Part shown: positions 15,201 through 28,882 of the stretch, in pieces
How positions within the stretch are numbered: the stretch's first letter is position 1
How the letters are laid out: every line of letters begins with the position of its first letter
Origin: Aphis gossypii
Lineage: Eukaryota; Arthropoda; Insecta; Hemiptera; Aphididae
Length of the DNA: 64,000 nucleotides
Direction: 5' to 3'
Assembly: GCF_020184175.1 (NCBI RefSeq)
Contig: NC_065531.1
Coordinates: 67,426,604-67,490,603 of the forward strand
Notes under the pieces: generated by a model
The model's database searches: none
Told to the model about the DNA's origin: nothing
Seen by the model: the letters and a program-made list of their open reading frames with translations, nothing else
Program-made: the position numbers and the translations under genes

Positions 15201-16789
15201 GCTTATATCAACAACGTATTCAATACATTTTGAATCTAGTATTTCAAGTTAAATGTGAATATGTAAGTTAATACTACTAAAGTAATCTTTATATTGTATT
15301 TATTCAGATTATTCTAACAAAAGAAAAAAAACTACTGTTCATAATCTAAAATACGAATGATAGGTAATTAAATAATATAATAATATCCATAATTGTTATT
15401 GTTTCACTTATTAATTTCAATATTTATCAATGACCTATGACATAATATTATTACAAAAATAAAAATAAATACCTAAATAGTAAAATAAATGTTAGCTATA
15501 ACTAACAGTGTATTTATTAGGTATAGGCATGGAATATAATTCAGCGAATTTTGTGAATGGCTGTAGAAAAATATCGCATCGTTGTAAAATATCTTAGGTA
15601 ATCGTGGGAAGTTTGAAAATTACTTTTATATCAGCACAAATTAAAAGTTAAATATTCAAAATCGTACTATGTAAAATAATATATGGTTAAATTTGCATAC
15701 GTCATTTATATTTTTTAAAATACATATACTTTTAAAATTGTTTAATATCATGATACAACAAATGCAACTGTTTAATAATTGCTCATCTCAGTTCCCAATT
15801 CTCAGGTAGCAGCTATTATAATACTATAATATTTTGAATACATTTTTGTTTTTATCAATTCGTCTACCACTAACTATAGAGAAATTATAGTGTTGCGTGC
15901 TTAATATTATATTACGTTATAGCCTTTTGGGCATACGATACTCCCTCCCACCTAACTCCAACTGATAGTATCGTATTTGCTTATGTTTAATTACACATTG
16001 ACACTACCTATTACCATCTTAGTCTACCACCTATATTGTATATGATCTAAAATTACTGTGGACTTATCAATTGGACACCAACAACTTTATAAATAATTAT
16101 AGGTAGTTAGGTTAGGGTTAGGTCAGGTACCTAGTATAGTCTATACTCTATACACATAATGTTCAAAAAGAAATTAAATTACAACCGCCGAATATTCACC
16201 ATTATATCGTTCACTAAAGATAATTATAACAGTATTTCATAAAATATCTATTTTAACCTGTATTTAATCTGTGATAAGTTTTTCTAATTAATATATCCAT
16301 ATATTAAGTCAATAAAATAACATGTAGAGTCAGATATTTCTTCATGAATTTATATATGTAGGTCACATGATGACTTACTAATTGAATATGGACGTCTAAA
16401 ATGTAATCTACATTATCTATTTACTATACTAATTTAAATTAATAAATCCTCATGGGTATCTCTATGTATTTAGATGCGGTGCAGGTATATACTATATTTA
16501 CAGTCATTATAAATGTACAAACACATGCCATTTAACATTTCTAAAAATATGTCACAATGTCATAAAAAAATTAATAATTAATAAATTCAATTCAAATTTC
16601 TAAATTTTGCTTACATAATATTACTTTGATAATTTAGAAAATTATCAAAGAAAATAATCGTAAAATATTTTAAAACATTATAAGTATGTATATTTACGAA
16701 GAAAAACTACTCACCTTACGAAAAGAAACTTTTACGGAAAATTCAAGTACCTATTTCAAGTCAAAATGGGTAATATAAAAGGTAAAAAA

Positions 16790-17077
16790 AACGAAGATCT
16801 GGAAATATTTATATAACAAACCAAATATTACATTTTTCTTTTAGGTGAAATGGTTGGATGGTTTACCCATGTTTGGTAAGCTAATAAAAATCTTATACAA
16901 AATGTCTTTATTAGAAATCCAACTAAGAAATGGTTAGATAGGGTAAAGAAAAATATTTCAGATACTCATGACTTATCAGTCAAAACGATTGGATGATGCA
17001 ATGAACCAAAATGCATGGAAGTTTGGTGGAAGCATGCAAAAGATCTTAATGAATTGAATAGCATAAAAAATCAATAA
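16790..17077 (+). pseudogene. Degenerate non-LTR retrotransposon ORF2 C-terminal tail
   Basis: One plus-strand frame read across 16,850-17,077 gives the tail typical of LINE endonuclease-reverse transcriptases of the kind often mis-annotated as 'craniofacial development protein 2-like'. It has a Gly-Trp-Phe-x-His-Val-Trp block, then Leu-Ile-x-Asn-Val and Asn-Pro-Thr-Lys-Lys, then Trp-Leu-Asp-Arg-Val-Lys, and a Trp-Trp-Lys-x-Ala ending. Just upstream, about 16,790-16,845 still resembles the preceding 'kpni' stretch. Two in-frame stops (after the Trp block near 16,877 and near 16,993) show it is dead. Fingers, palm and endonuclease are absent, as expected for a 5'-truncated copy. Clade (RTE-like) is inferred only. 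Confidence 0.65.
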
Positions 17078-19856
17078 ATAAAATAGCATAAATAAAAAAT
17101 GTAATTTAATTATTATATTCTACTTCTTATTCTTAATTTATTTATGTATTGTTTACTTGATTATTGAATAGTAAAAAAAAAAAAAATTATAAACAAATAC
17201 GAGTATATTTCTTATTAGTTATTACTAAAAATTAATTTTAACTTATAGAATTAAAAGATATTGAAATAATAGTTACAATAACTTAGTTCCTTGAAAGTAT
17301 AAAAAGTATGATTTATCAACTACATGACGGTAACATATCATACTCATCGTTAAAGAGAAAAAATTAACAAAAATAAAGCACGGCGCTGTATTTATGTATC
17401 TGTTTATCTCGGTTTTAGTAAGGTATCTCAGTTCACAAGCCAACCTGCATCGGTATACCTCAATTTATGAACTATAATCAGCCGAGATGGAAAATCCACC
17501 TGTAGTGGATTGGATAAAGCATTTTGTATATTTTCGTTCATCGTTCAAACTACTTTCTAAATATTCATGATACCTCTCAGAGCAATCTCAGAAACTTTCG
17601 TCAAAATTAGTACTATTTTGAATCTATGTAAGATACAAATTTAAAGTCATTATCTTCTTTTGTATATTTGAATGACTAGCAATAAATATTATATTATTAT
17701 TTTTATTTTATTTTAAAAACAGGGGGTCATTTAGTCTATACATTTTTTTAAAAATGTTTTTTGTAACTATATTTTATAAACAAAAGATTATTAAATTTTC
17801 ATGAGCCATCGTATAAGAGTAGAATAAAAAGCTTAAAATACCCTCCGAGACCTGAGTCTCGAGAAATCTATTTATATAACTCGTATTATATAGATGAAAA
17901 AAAGTTTTATATTAGGAGGACTATAGACTATAGAGAGAGGGAGGGAATTATTATAAATTATTAAATTGAGTTTGCATTAACTATAATACGCATATAATTA
18001 TAGGTATTATCTTATGTATTTTATAATTTTAATTGTGATACGAAGTAATTTGTAACCATTTTAAAAATGCATTTTCATTGTCTCAAAACTATTAAACATA
18101 GAACTTATTTATATCGAATACTATTTAGTTAAATAACTATATTTTTCTTTATCAGATTTGTTTTTTTTATAGTCATTAGTAATATTAATTTGTGAGACAT
18201 GACGTATAGAATGTAATATATTTTTTTTTTTGTCAACAAAATGATGGCATTACAATTAGTATGGTGTCGAAAATATTAACAATGAACGTGATAATTCTAA
18301 ATTCTGATAGATATATAGTAGGATAGCATACCTGGTAAACCGCCGGTCCACTACAAAATATATTATAATGTTTGATTATGGTACTCACTCTCCAGTGATT
18401 TTTCATTATTTTACTCTTAAAAATATAATACCTATATTATACACGTATTGTAGCTAATAACACTAATGCATTGACTTTACTGATAAAATTGACATATTAC
18501 TAATAATTAACTTAACCTTGTTAATCTATGTATACTGGATATTATAACTGTGATAATTAAAACTAATTTTTGTAGTTTTTTTTTTTACGATGACGACCAA
18601 TGATAGATGATACTGTAAATAAATGATTTTATTTAACATACTTCATTGTATCTGTTAAATTGTTTATTTTAAATACATAAACATGTACTTTAATAATAAA
18701 TTTATTAAATTCTATTTCATATGATATTTCCACTATAATACTGGTAATCGATAAATGTATAACGCAACTATTTTGCCAATACTTCATATGGATTTTACAA
18801 GCCTTATGTATATTTAAATGCATAAACGATAAAATATCGTGACGACGTGACGATATATATTAAATATAATATATACCTAAATATAACTGAGTATAAAATG
18901 AAGCGACGATAATCAACTAAAATACTTAATATTTATACTTATATTATTAAAGTATTAAAGAATTAATTTTTAAAATAGGTATACTTCATACAGCGAAATA
19001 TATGCTAGTACTATTTTAGAACACGTTTTAACTACAAATTAATTTTTTAGTATATAAATACATAGTTTATATGTACAGCGCATTGAATATTGTATAACTA
19101 ATAAATATGTAATGCAATATTGATATACAAATACAATCAAATCTAAGTAACGTCAATAATGATCGTAGAATTGAATGAATAATACAGCTGCCTATTCCTT
19201 ACTATAGGAACCTTATTTTCCCCTATATTTGTAATAAACTATACACACTCTGTACAAATTAGCACAATAAATATATACGTTAGAGAGTTGAGATATTAAA
19301 GACATAGGGATAGCATGAGTTTGAAGCTATCCATTATTGACATACTAGACTAAGGTAATTAAATCTGTTTTTTACTATCGATATTATTCGTTTCAATTTT
19401 TATTATTTAAGAAACTTGAGTTAAAATTAACAATTGGATTAATCAGTGACTTAAATTTATTATTCCTCAAAAATTATATTTATCGAGGTGAAGAGTTAAA
19501 TAATATCATTAATCTCATTAGAGGTGACTTAATCACATGTTCGATGATGATTAATGAGAGATTAGAATGATTTGTCGTTAATGGGAGACTTGCTCTTACA
19601 CATTAACATTATTATTATTATTATTATTAATACCTAGTTGTAGAAGTAATACGTCAATTAATATTAGCTGGTAAAGATATTTATTATAATTGATTTTTAC
19701 AATATTAGAGCTCTTTGCAAATGTTACATCTATGGTAGTTAGCAGGGTGATTTCTTGCAGTGTACTGAGTACATTTTTCTGGGTATTAAAAGGTAGTCTT
19801 AAGACTTGAAGTACTGGAGTAGTCTTACAAGTCCTAATCATTGCAATAAACATAAT

Positions 19857-20209
19857 GGTTAGAGCAGTGGTTCCCAACCTCTTCTATTCTACGCCCCCCT
19901 TTGTAGATTTTCAAAAATCTCGCACCCCTTCTATAAATTGAAAAAAATTTATCATCTTTTTTGGTGTACTTTACAAATAAACTATAAAATGTTCGGAATG
20001 ACAACTTCTTTATTGATGATAATAATTATGAAATATATATAATAGTAAATAATAAAATGTAATTAAGGTGAAATATTATAGTAATAAATTAATATAAAAT
20101 ATTATTAATAGTAATAATTAAATAAAAATTGTGTTTTGTAATAACTGCTTGCGCCTCCCCAACAATGGGTACACGCCCCCCCCCCAGTTTGGGAATCAGT
20201 GGGTTAGAA
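19857..20209. mobile_element. hAT-type MITE with 8-bp target duplication
   Basis: The element proper spans 19,865-20,201 (337 bp). The left end reads cagtggttcccaacct and the right end, in reverse complement, cactgattcccaaact, so 13 of 16 terminal bases match. It is flanked by ggttagag (19,857-19,864) and ggttagaa (20,202-20,209), an 8-bp target duplication with one mismatch, which is the hAT hallmark. The 'cagtggttcccaacc' terminus is widespread among hAT elements. Only AT-rich filler lies between, with no transposase, so it was moved by a transposase from elsewhere. Confidence 0.85.
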
Positions 20210-21100
20210 TAATCACAGAACGTTTGAGTGTGATCATATTTTTGGTGATTTAGACATTGTGAAATAATTATATTTTGCTTATGAGGTTCTTTTACTTTAG
20301 CAGAGAGAGATATAAAAGATATTAAATTTATACAGGAATTTTATTTTTCCCGTATAATAAATAATGATTTAATTTTCTGCGTTTCTAAATAATCACATAC
20401 AACTGAGTCAACTAAAGTGATCATAATGGCGTCGCAACTAAAATAAAATTTATTAAACACGCATCCCAGGTACCTCCAACATAATATTATAAAAATGTAT
20501 TGTATCGAAACAAATGTTTTTATAAAAAAAACTAAAATTAAATCATTCAATGCACACATCATTATACTCAGATATCAGAATATATGTATAAGTATATATT
20601 ATATTACCTATGTATTTATGTACAGCGGCCGCGTGTATTAGTAATAGGTATACTAACATAGTAATGTAGTAAATAATAAATTCCATTTCCCTGCTAGCTA
20701 GTAGACGACTGATATATCAATGATTAAAATTAAAATTTTCGTACCACGTTATAAGGTTATTAGAAATTCAATAACATAATATATAGCTTAATTATGCCAA
20801 AAAGTAAAGACATTCGTTTATAAACACCTCAATATTATACAGTGTAATATTATTTTTAATTTGGACGTGTCAGTTATTATATCACTCACCTTAAAAAAAT
20901 ATTATCTAGAATTTTTTTAAATGACGTATGTCGTCTTACAGATATATTAAATGTTTCTTTGCTAACTAGGTATATAGAAATTTGAAAATAACTTATTTAA
21001 GCACAATTAATTGTCTAAAATGATGTTGCATATAACTTGTACATAATGCAATCCCGAAAAGTTTCTTATAAAAACTAAAAATACAAAATAAAATGCATAT

Positions 21101-21145
21101 CATTATAAAACCAATAACTTCCTCACTTCGCTAAAAAACTAAAAT
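21101..21145. repeat. Aphid-type dispersed repeat, right-end fragment
   Basis: Reads as the right end of the family that ends '...taaaaccaata-attcctcgctccg-tcagaatctaaaa', here decayed. The same end appears at 34,460-34,508, 43,824-43,870 and about 45,049-45,083, which defines it as a family within this window. Confidence 0.55.
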
Positions 21146-24100
21146 TGCTAAACAATTATGGATATCATATTTTTTTACTTTTTTTTACAAAGATAAATTT
21201 TAAATTTTTCTTCCTACACCAATTATCTTTTGTTATTAGTCTATACTACTTTTATAATAATTAATTACTTTTGAGTCAATTAATACATATTTTATAGTCA
21301 CCTAATTGCTGAACAGATGTACTACAATAATTATAAAAGTATTATAAACATTATATATTGTAAATATCATATCAAACTTAAAATCTTAAGAATGTTTCAG
21401 ATGTATAGTGTATACTAAAGTTTGCAATTATAAATTGTCTATGTATAATGACTTATAAATATAAAATGGAATGAGGAAATCGTCAACAGATAGTGATTAT
21501 TGGAGAGATTAAAATACAAGCATGCAATTTGTTTTTTAATTTAAATTATAGTAGGTATTACCATTATAAATAAATATGTTCTTGTCGACGGAAAATTCGT
21601 AAATATTATTAATTGTTTTTACCAAATAGTCATAATTAAATAACAGTTGTTATTAAAAAAGAACCTAGTGGCTAGTAAAATCATTTAACTAACCAGAAGT
21701 ACAATATTATTTAGGTCTCGTGATAGTCCCATATGATTATTTAAGTAGCTGTAAAGTATTATATTGTCATAATAGATAATATTATAATTTATCAATGTAC
21801 AAAATATGTAATATAATATAATCAATTTTCATTTGCCAATATGACAAATATACTTTTGATTTGGTTGTATTGCTTCATTTCAAACTAATGTTTTCGAAAC
21901 ACATCATTAATTAATAGTCTCTATACTTTGGTTTCAATAAATTAAACGTTTATTAAAATATGTACAATTGTTAAATTCTATAATCAGAAGCTAATGTTAG
22001 CCACTATACAGCTAAATTCTGTGTATACTAACTATACTACATTATTGATTATTTATAGTATTTATTTCGTAACGATACGAAATATTATAAAAGTTGTATA
22101 CTTTTTAACTCAATACATATTATGAAGCAATAATGGACCACACCAATTGCACCAATACTACTTTAAATATTTTTGTCTACAAGTGCTTTTAAAAAGATTT
22201 TTTTTTTTACTTTTTATTTGTAATCAGTGTTTATCGAAAAATCGTAGGCAAACTGTAAACGCATAAGTTTACATTAAACATAACTACGTGTGAATAATAA
22301 GTAATAACCGATTCCAACAAACGAGTAAATACAGTATAAAGATAACGGTAATAAATTCTGGTTTTATTTTTTTTTTTATGATAACAAACATGTATGTTTG
22401 AGTTTGAACTGTTTGAAGCTATCACCGTAGGTATCTATTTTGTACCTATTCATATATCATACTATTCGATATATAGTGTAAAATGTTATAACTTATAATA
22501 ATAACGAACAAAAATGAAAATAACATTTTAGATAGTTATACGGTTATAACCACTAACTAGAGACTACATACATCGATTAAAAAAAAAAAAAAGAATTGAA
22601 TTATAGGAATCCTTTATGGTTCTTATGAATATATTTATAAAATTTACAAATTATCTACACTTACTTTTCAAAATTTACTTTAGGTATTTTTAATTTTTTT
22701 ATATAACCTATATTCTTAATTTCATATTCCAAAAGTTTGGCACGTATATCATGCATATTAGATTATAATTATTTATGATCATTTAAAGTTTGGTTAAGTG
22801 GGGTAATACCCGATCCCCACAACATTTTACCCTACTCATCTAAAATTTAAGCTTAACCTTCTTTACATAGAACATAAAATTAATAATATTGGTTGTTGTT
22901 TTTAAAAACTAAGAATTCCTGCGCGATAGAAAATATTGAACAATTTCAAAACGTTTAAAAAAAAATTGTAATGATTACTTACGTCTTAATGACTAAAGAA
23001 ACTAAAATTAAATTTACTAAAACCAACTATGATTAATTGACCAATGGAAAAAAAATATCAAGATGTATAATATAGTGAATACATATATTATGTAGATCAG
23101 AATCTGTAACGATAATTTCATCTCCGTTCGTACAAATTACTTAATATTGTTTCATGTTTCATATTGTTTTATCTACATGAACGTTAGAACGTTCAGCAGC
23201 ATAAATAAAGTGAAAATTGTATGTACGTAGGTACATATAACCACATAATCAACACACACGATTTAATCATACACGCGTCATTTTAGAGTTACCTCTATCT
23301 ATAATTGCGATTATAGTAAAATACCTCCTTCTTATAATATGTCAACATATTATAATAATACCTATTTATTATTGCAAATTCAAAGACAATTATTATTGAT
23401 GATATATAGATGGGTCAGTGATGTATATGGTCCTAATTTTAGAGAGTGAGGCCCTCGATAATATTTATAAATAGTTAACGGGAGTAGGGAGTAAACCTTC
23501 AAAATATAAGGTTAGTACTGTACCTATGTATAATATTTAAACATTATAATATACATCGAAAGAACGCATACCTATATAGGTAGTTTAAAACGTATTATTT
23601 TTTCCATTAAAACTATTAATATACCAGTTATGATAAGTAGGGAATTTATAATCATCGAAAGGGTATTAAATTTTAAAAAATTAACAGAAAATACAAACCA
23701 CGTGGAGATGATGATTAACAGTGAATAACGACTTGAATTTTTCAAAAGTATCATAATTAAAATCAAAATTATACTGTTAAAATTAACAAAAATAATAGAC
23801 CTCATAAATGACTCATTAAACTTATGTAATACATTTGCGTGTGGAATATGGTGTTAACTGTTAAGTGAATCGAAAAGAGATTGATAATATTTGAAAAGAA
23901 AATCTTACATAAAGTCAATGTTGTCAGAAAAAACGGGGATGAGAAAATAACGTTTAATAAACCAGTTTGTCTGGTGAATATGTAAGGATAAATAAATAAT
24001 ACTAAATAAAAAAACGCCTGCAGTTAGGTACCTACCATAGTATGATAACTAAGAAAATAGAGTGATCCAGTCAAAAATGATTTTTATCTACCGAAAGAAA

Positions 24101-25264
24101 AAATAGTAAGAACAACTAGGCAATAGTCATTGACATTAAAAATCATGAAAAGGCATAGTTTACGCGGCGATGGGCCAACAAGGTCTGGATATGTCAACAA
24201 AATAAAATAGATTATGAGAAGGGAAGCCGAACAAAATGTCTATCGAGTTAAAAATAACTATATAAACTCACATTAAAATAAACTGTATATTCAATTAATT
24301 AATGCAATGAATTAATTTAAGTTACTGTTATTTAGCATTTTATGCATAACAACTAGAAAAAAAAACAATAATCATTTATTTCAGTTGCACCTTGCATCCC
24401 TACGGACTTGAATTTTCAATATATTATATATTCAATACATTTTAAAGTATTGGAATTTTCTCATATGAACGCATGATTAAATAATGATCTATTATTATGA
24501 CGTGTACCTATAATTTAACTTAATATTTAAATTACAAACCAAGGGCAAATTAGCCGGACCTGGGGTCATCCCTCTGTTCGCGATCACCTTAGTGCAAACA
24601 ATATTTCGTATTTATAGTAATACGCACTAATTTATTTACTAATTTTAATGTCGATAACATTTTTTAGTACATAAATGTTCCCGTCAATAATGAATAATTA
24701 CAGCAGAGGGATGAGTGAACTATTTTTATACAAATATACTATATACATTATACATATACTCGTAAAAAATTCGATATTATAATACTATAAATTGTGATAA
24801 TCGACATAGGTAGAGGTATATAGCCAACCCCTAATCGAACCTCTCGGTGAGAGAAGAAATGATAGCTCAAATACCGTGGTATTATAATGGTGCAAAACAA
24901 TTTTTGAGTGGGTATCTATATAAGCAACACTTGTATTCTATAATATGTCCTCCTCCAAAGTCTTTATGATTACACTAATACTAACCAAGCCATATAATTT
25001 CATAGGCTATGGTATGGTTATAACTTAGTTATAACTTTATATATATATATATATAAATTATACAAACGTCGCTGATTCGCATTCTGGGGAAAATCGTCAT
25101 CATCATCAGTATTCAGTAATAAGAATTATTGTATAACATATTATTTCATCTACTTTTAATAATTATTTAGTACATCTGCACATGAATATATATATATATA
25201 GTGTGTGTGTGTTTGGCGGCAATAATTGTAATATTTTATGATCTCTCTCAAAAAGCTTCTCGCG

Positions 25265-25275
25265 GGTTCGATGCC
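25265..25275 (+). other. tRNA-like B-box sequence
   Basis: GGTTCGATGCC matches the RNA polymerase III internal B-box consensus closely. I cannot fold a tRNA cloverleaf around it, so it is not called a tRNA gene. It could be the residue of a tRNA-derived SINE or a chance match. Confidence 0.25.
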
Positions 25276-25554
25276 CTCCACATGTTTGGTTTAGGCCAAA
25301 GGACCGGGTGTTTTTGACGTGTGTGCGTGTACGTATTTACGTGTAAATGTTTAGCTTGCCACGTAGAAGAATATTATACACATATAGTACGAGTATATTA
25401 TATTATACGCGCTTGCCGCTTCTGCTGCAGACTGCTAGGACACGCGGACAAGGGAGGGTCGTTAGCGGGCGTGCAGTGATGGGTGGGAGGAGGGGAATAA
25501 GGGTGATTGGGTGGGTGGGTGGGTGGGTATGGGTATAGGAGAAAGAGAGCCACC

Positions 25555-25590
25555 TATAAAAACCGTGGCCGCCGCCGACCAGTACCAGCA
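25555..25590 (+). promoter_or_regulatory. TATA-type core promoter candidate
   Basis: TATAAAAA at 25,555-25,562, preceded by CACC and followed by a GC-rich spacer, has an initiator-like ccagtacca about 25-30 bases downstream (25,579-25,588). That is the usual TATA-to-start spacing in insects. It sits in a GC-rich island in an otherwise AT-rich region, where a TATAAAA in GC context is less likely by chance. The downstream gene is not visible. Confidence 0.4.
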
Positions 25591-25772
25591 ATTATTTGTC
25601 GCTGGAAAAGTAAATAAAAATGTTTGTTTATAAAACAAATATTAAACAGAATGTAAACATAACAGGCAGGGCCGCGCCTACGTTCGGCTGATGGATGGGG
25701 CCATAGACCCTAAACAAACAAGAGCGAGTATTTCCAACACTCATGCAGCAGCAGCGGTGGCAGTGGCGGAAA

Positions 25773-25808
25773 CGACGACGACGACGACGATGACGATGAC
25801 GACGACGA
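25773..25808. repeat. GAC/GAT triplet microsatellite
   Basis: GAC triplets interspersed with GAT inside the second GC-rich island; the reverse strand reads GTC/ATC. This accounts for the Arg/His-rich minus-strand frame and the poly-Asp-like plus-strand frame. Confidence 0.8.
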
Positions 25809-26427
25809 CCACGACGCAGCCATGAGCGAGCCACTATATTATATGGCGCGCATGAAAAGTCCTCTTATGTGGAGGGGAGGCACTTGACAAAAAGTGCCCG
25901 AAAACTTTATTATTGTTGTTGTTGTTGTTATTATTATTATTATTATTAGTGTATATAGTATTATTATTATCACCAGATAAATCTACCGTGCGTTATATTC
26001 CTCTTTATATTTACAATTTATTTCCTTTCACTTCGATTCGACGCAGAAAATGCCATTTTTCGTCGTTGACAAGACAAACAGGTCGAAGGTGTAGACAATT
26101 ATTACAATAAAAATAATCTGAATATATGTCCTACATAACTAACTTCATTCCTTGCGATACCGATCGCACTTGTTTCATATACTATTCAAGGTAAGTACTA
26201 TAGACACGGCTAATACGTCATATTATTATTAGTAATAAATGATGTATGATTACATAGTTATTATTTTCTGCCGAGACACTATTATCGTTACATTTCTGTT
26301 GATAAAAACTGTACCGTTGAAAACGTGTCACCATAAAAGTGTCAAAACCGTTGTTCGTATAACCGATCATTAATTATTCTATCGTCGACTAAAAAATCAC
26401 AACGTACATCATGAAAAATAAGCTTCC

Positions 26428-26612
26428 ATGAAGTTGGCAACCCGACTTTGTCTAATCAAATCCAAATTAGAATTGCCGTTTTGCATATTATTTGCAACAA
26501 TTTGCAACAAATTTCTTACGCCGAAAAAACAAACTTAAACTTATGTTGCAAATTCTTGTAACTTGGTATTTAGATTTAAATTTAATCAGAGAAAGTCGGG
26601 TGCCAACTTCAT
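26428..26612. mobile_element. MITE with ~44-bp terminal inverted repeats
   Basis: The left arm begins atgaagttggcaacccgact and the right arm, in reverse complement, begins atgaagttggcacccgactt. The similarity continues for about 44 bases with a few substitutions and one 1-base gap. Total length is 185 bp with no coding capacity. An unambiguous target duplication was not found, so the superfamily is open. It overlaps a 77-codon open frame (26,492-26,725) that is therefore not a gene. Confidence 0.7.
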
Positions 26613-27688
26613 TTAAGTCCATAATAATCCTGTGCGCAGGTCAGTGTTCCCCAACAAACTGCAGACATCATATCTGTACCTATTTAATATTATATATTGT
26701 AGGTGTGTACTTAAGTTCTGAGTAGAGTATAAGAAATGCATTGGTATAACAATTAAGCGTTTTTAGGGATTTTATTTTTTTCATTTTAGAATAGAATACT
26801 TCTCTAATAATAAATACCTATGAGGTTCCAAGAGTGGTTTCTGATAAAGGTGAAACTGCGGAACCGCTTTGAATCTATAGTTGGTGGTACTTCATTTCGA
26901 TGTTAAAAATAGAAAATCCATAGTCTTTCGTTAATAATTTAAAAAAATAATATAAAAAACAACTGGAAACGATATTTACACAACAGCAGTAATCAACAAA
27001 ATCATTTTTTTTTTTTTTTTTTTTTTAATTTAGATAAAATGACTGTAGAACAGTTTAACAGTTTCTCTGAACCACTGTATCACCAGATAAGTCCAAATGT
27101 ATCGCAAAATTGCATTAAATGACACAACATTTCCAAACATTTTTGACAAGATTTACAAAAATTAATAGGTATTTCAAGTATTTGATATAATTTCCATGAT
27201 GATTAATAATAAATTTTAACATTATTTTTATGTTATATTTTTTCTTTATCATTTTTAATTTTACATAACCAGTAAAAATGAAATATTAAATATTACTTAT
27301 TATTATTCTTATTTTTTTTATTATGTCAATAAGTATAAAATATTTCGTACTTTCGTTTGCAATTTCTAGACATGATATCATTTTAGTTTATTTTACATTT
27401 GAAATGTCCCATTATTTTTTTCGATATAATATGTGTTTATATATTTTTTATAAAATATTTAAAAGAGCAATGATTAGTGACTATTGTAATAGTTTAAAAT
27501 CTATTCAATTAACAAGGTACATTCGACATTTATGAGGTATACAATATTTAATTCACCTAACTTACTTTAGCACTAGTTTTGATCTATACTGTACCTTTAT
27601 TATTTTACCTACCTAATATAAATTATCGAGTGATATAACTGTGTGTTGGGTTTTTTAATAACTCGTAAACAATAATTAATCAAAATTC

Positions 27689-27690
27689 AA

Positions 27691-27734
<44 letters not shown>

Positions 27735-27735
27735 T
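27689..27735. repeat. Compound (AC)n(AT)n microsatellite
   Basis: About a dozen AC units directly followed by about ten AT units. Confidence 0.9.
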
Positions 27736-28882
27736 TATTATACATATGATAGGTGTAGGAAGTATATATAAATTATACATATTTAGTTAAATATATTTAT
27801 CGCCATATTTATAGCGTGTGTCAATATGCCAAACACACAAATAATAGAGTTTCAAATATATTATACTTTTTCATACAGCGATGTATGTACATTTCTTTAT
27901 CCCAATCATCAGTTTAAAACTATCATATATGTATATTATATATATTATATATATATTAAATACCTACCTACGTAAAATATGGTGTGACGTAGATATGTTC
28001 CAAGAGATTAAAAAAAAATAAAATAATAATAAAAAGTATGTGTTCAAATACTACTTGTGTATAATAAATAACATAATATCCATAATAAATCTCCAAAATG
28101 TAATTTTGAAATTACTCTTTACAGGATATTATACGTTCGTGCAAGTTCGAGTTATTTATTTATACCAGTGTGTGTGTATTTCTATACTTCAAATCGATTA
28201 AAATGGTATTAAATTTTTTTTTTATTTAATTCATATAGAAAATCTCTCGAATAATACAGTTTTTGCTTTCAATTTTACGCGCGTCGTAATTTACAATATG
28301 ATTCGTGCTGTACATATATTAAATAATGAACTTTGTGTTTGAGAAAGACATACAAAATACATTTTGCATAATATAGACCTATTGTATAGCTAAAATGTAG
28401 GTATACGGAAATTGGCTCTTTCAACATTTAACAGTAAAAAATAATAAATTTAAACTAGATATTAAATCACGTGTTTGTATTACAGTTGAATTAGATCAAC
28501 ATGATCATAATTAATACTAATATACTATTAAAATAAATCGTTATTAAAGTATAGGTAACTGGTACATCCGATTAAAATATTAAACTGATAATTATTAGAT
28601 ATTTTTTTATGTAGACATAATATCAAGCATATTTAATTAACAAATCTGTTTTATGTTTTATTTTTACAAACTATTATTAATAATTGTATATTAATATATC
28701 ACAATATTTTACATAAAATTATATATAGCCATATAGTTAGGTGCTGACGTAAATGTTAAAATTTCAGTAAGGTTAATTTGAGAGATATAGCAATAACGGT
28801 TATTTATTTAGGAACTAAAATTTTTAATTTACATAGTTAATTTTGTATAAAAATGATTAGTAATGGGCAATGGTCGTAGTTA

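Larger units (their letters stand above)
12211..25180. other. AT-rich gene-free stretch
   Basis: No conserved coding sequence seen. The longest open frame (12,376-12,720, plus) shows no domain and no splice context. The stretch contains a non-LTR retrotransposon tail (16,790-17,077), a hAT MITE (19,865-20,201), a fragment of the aphid-type dispersed repeat (21,101-21,145) and several poly-T/poly-A runs. The rest appears to be unconstrained AT-rich DNA. Confidence 0.6.
25240..25925. promoter_or_regulatory. Second GC-rich island with GGGT and GAC-triplet repeats
   Basis: GC-rich block with a run of GGGT repeats (about 25,508-25,530), a TATA-type core promoter candidate (25,555-25,562) and a GAC/GAT triplet run (about 25,773-25,808). 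Open frames on both strands are Arg- or Asp-rich low complexity caused by the triplets. A GT donor-like site at 25,610 (aaaag|gtaaat context) follows the putative start site by about 25 bases. This could be a short untranslated first exon of a gene extending outside the visible coding sequence, but no coding exon was identified downstream. Confidence 0.4.

Noticed and set aside
16100..16132. TTAGG-like words suggesting interstitial telomere repeat (also near 40,427-40,440)
   Set aside because: Only two or three imperfect units; too short to call telomeric.
25821..25883. ATG in a fair context opening a 20-codon frame after the GAC repeat
   Set aside because: Too short, with no donor to continue it and no similarity recognised.
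26492..26725. 77-codon frame
   Set aside because: Its 5' half lies inside the inverted-arm MITE at 26,428-26,612.
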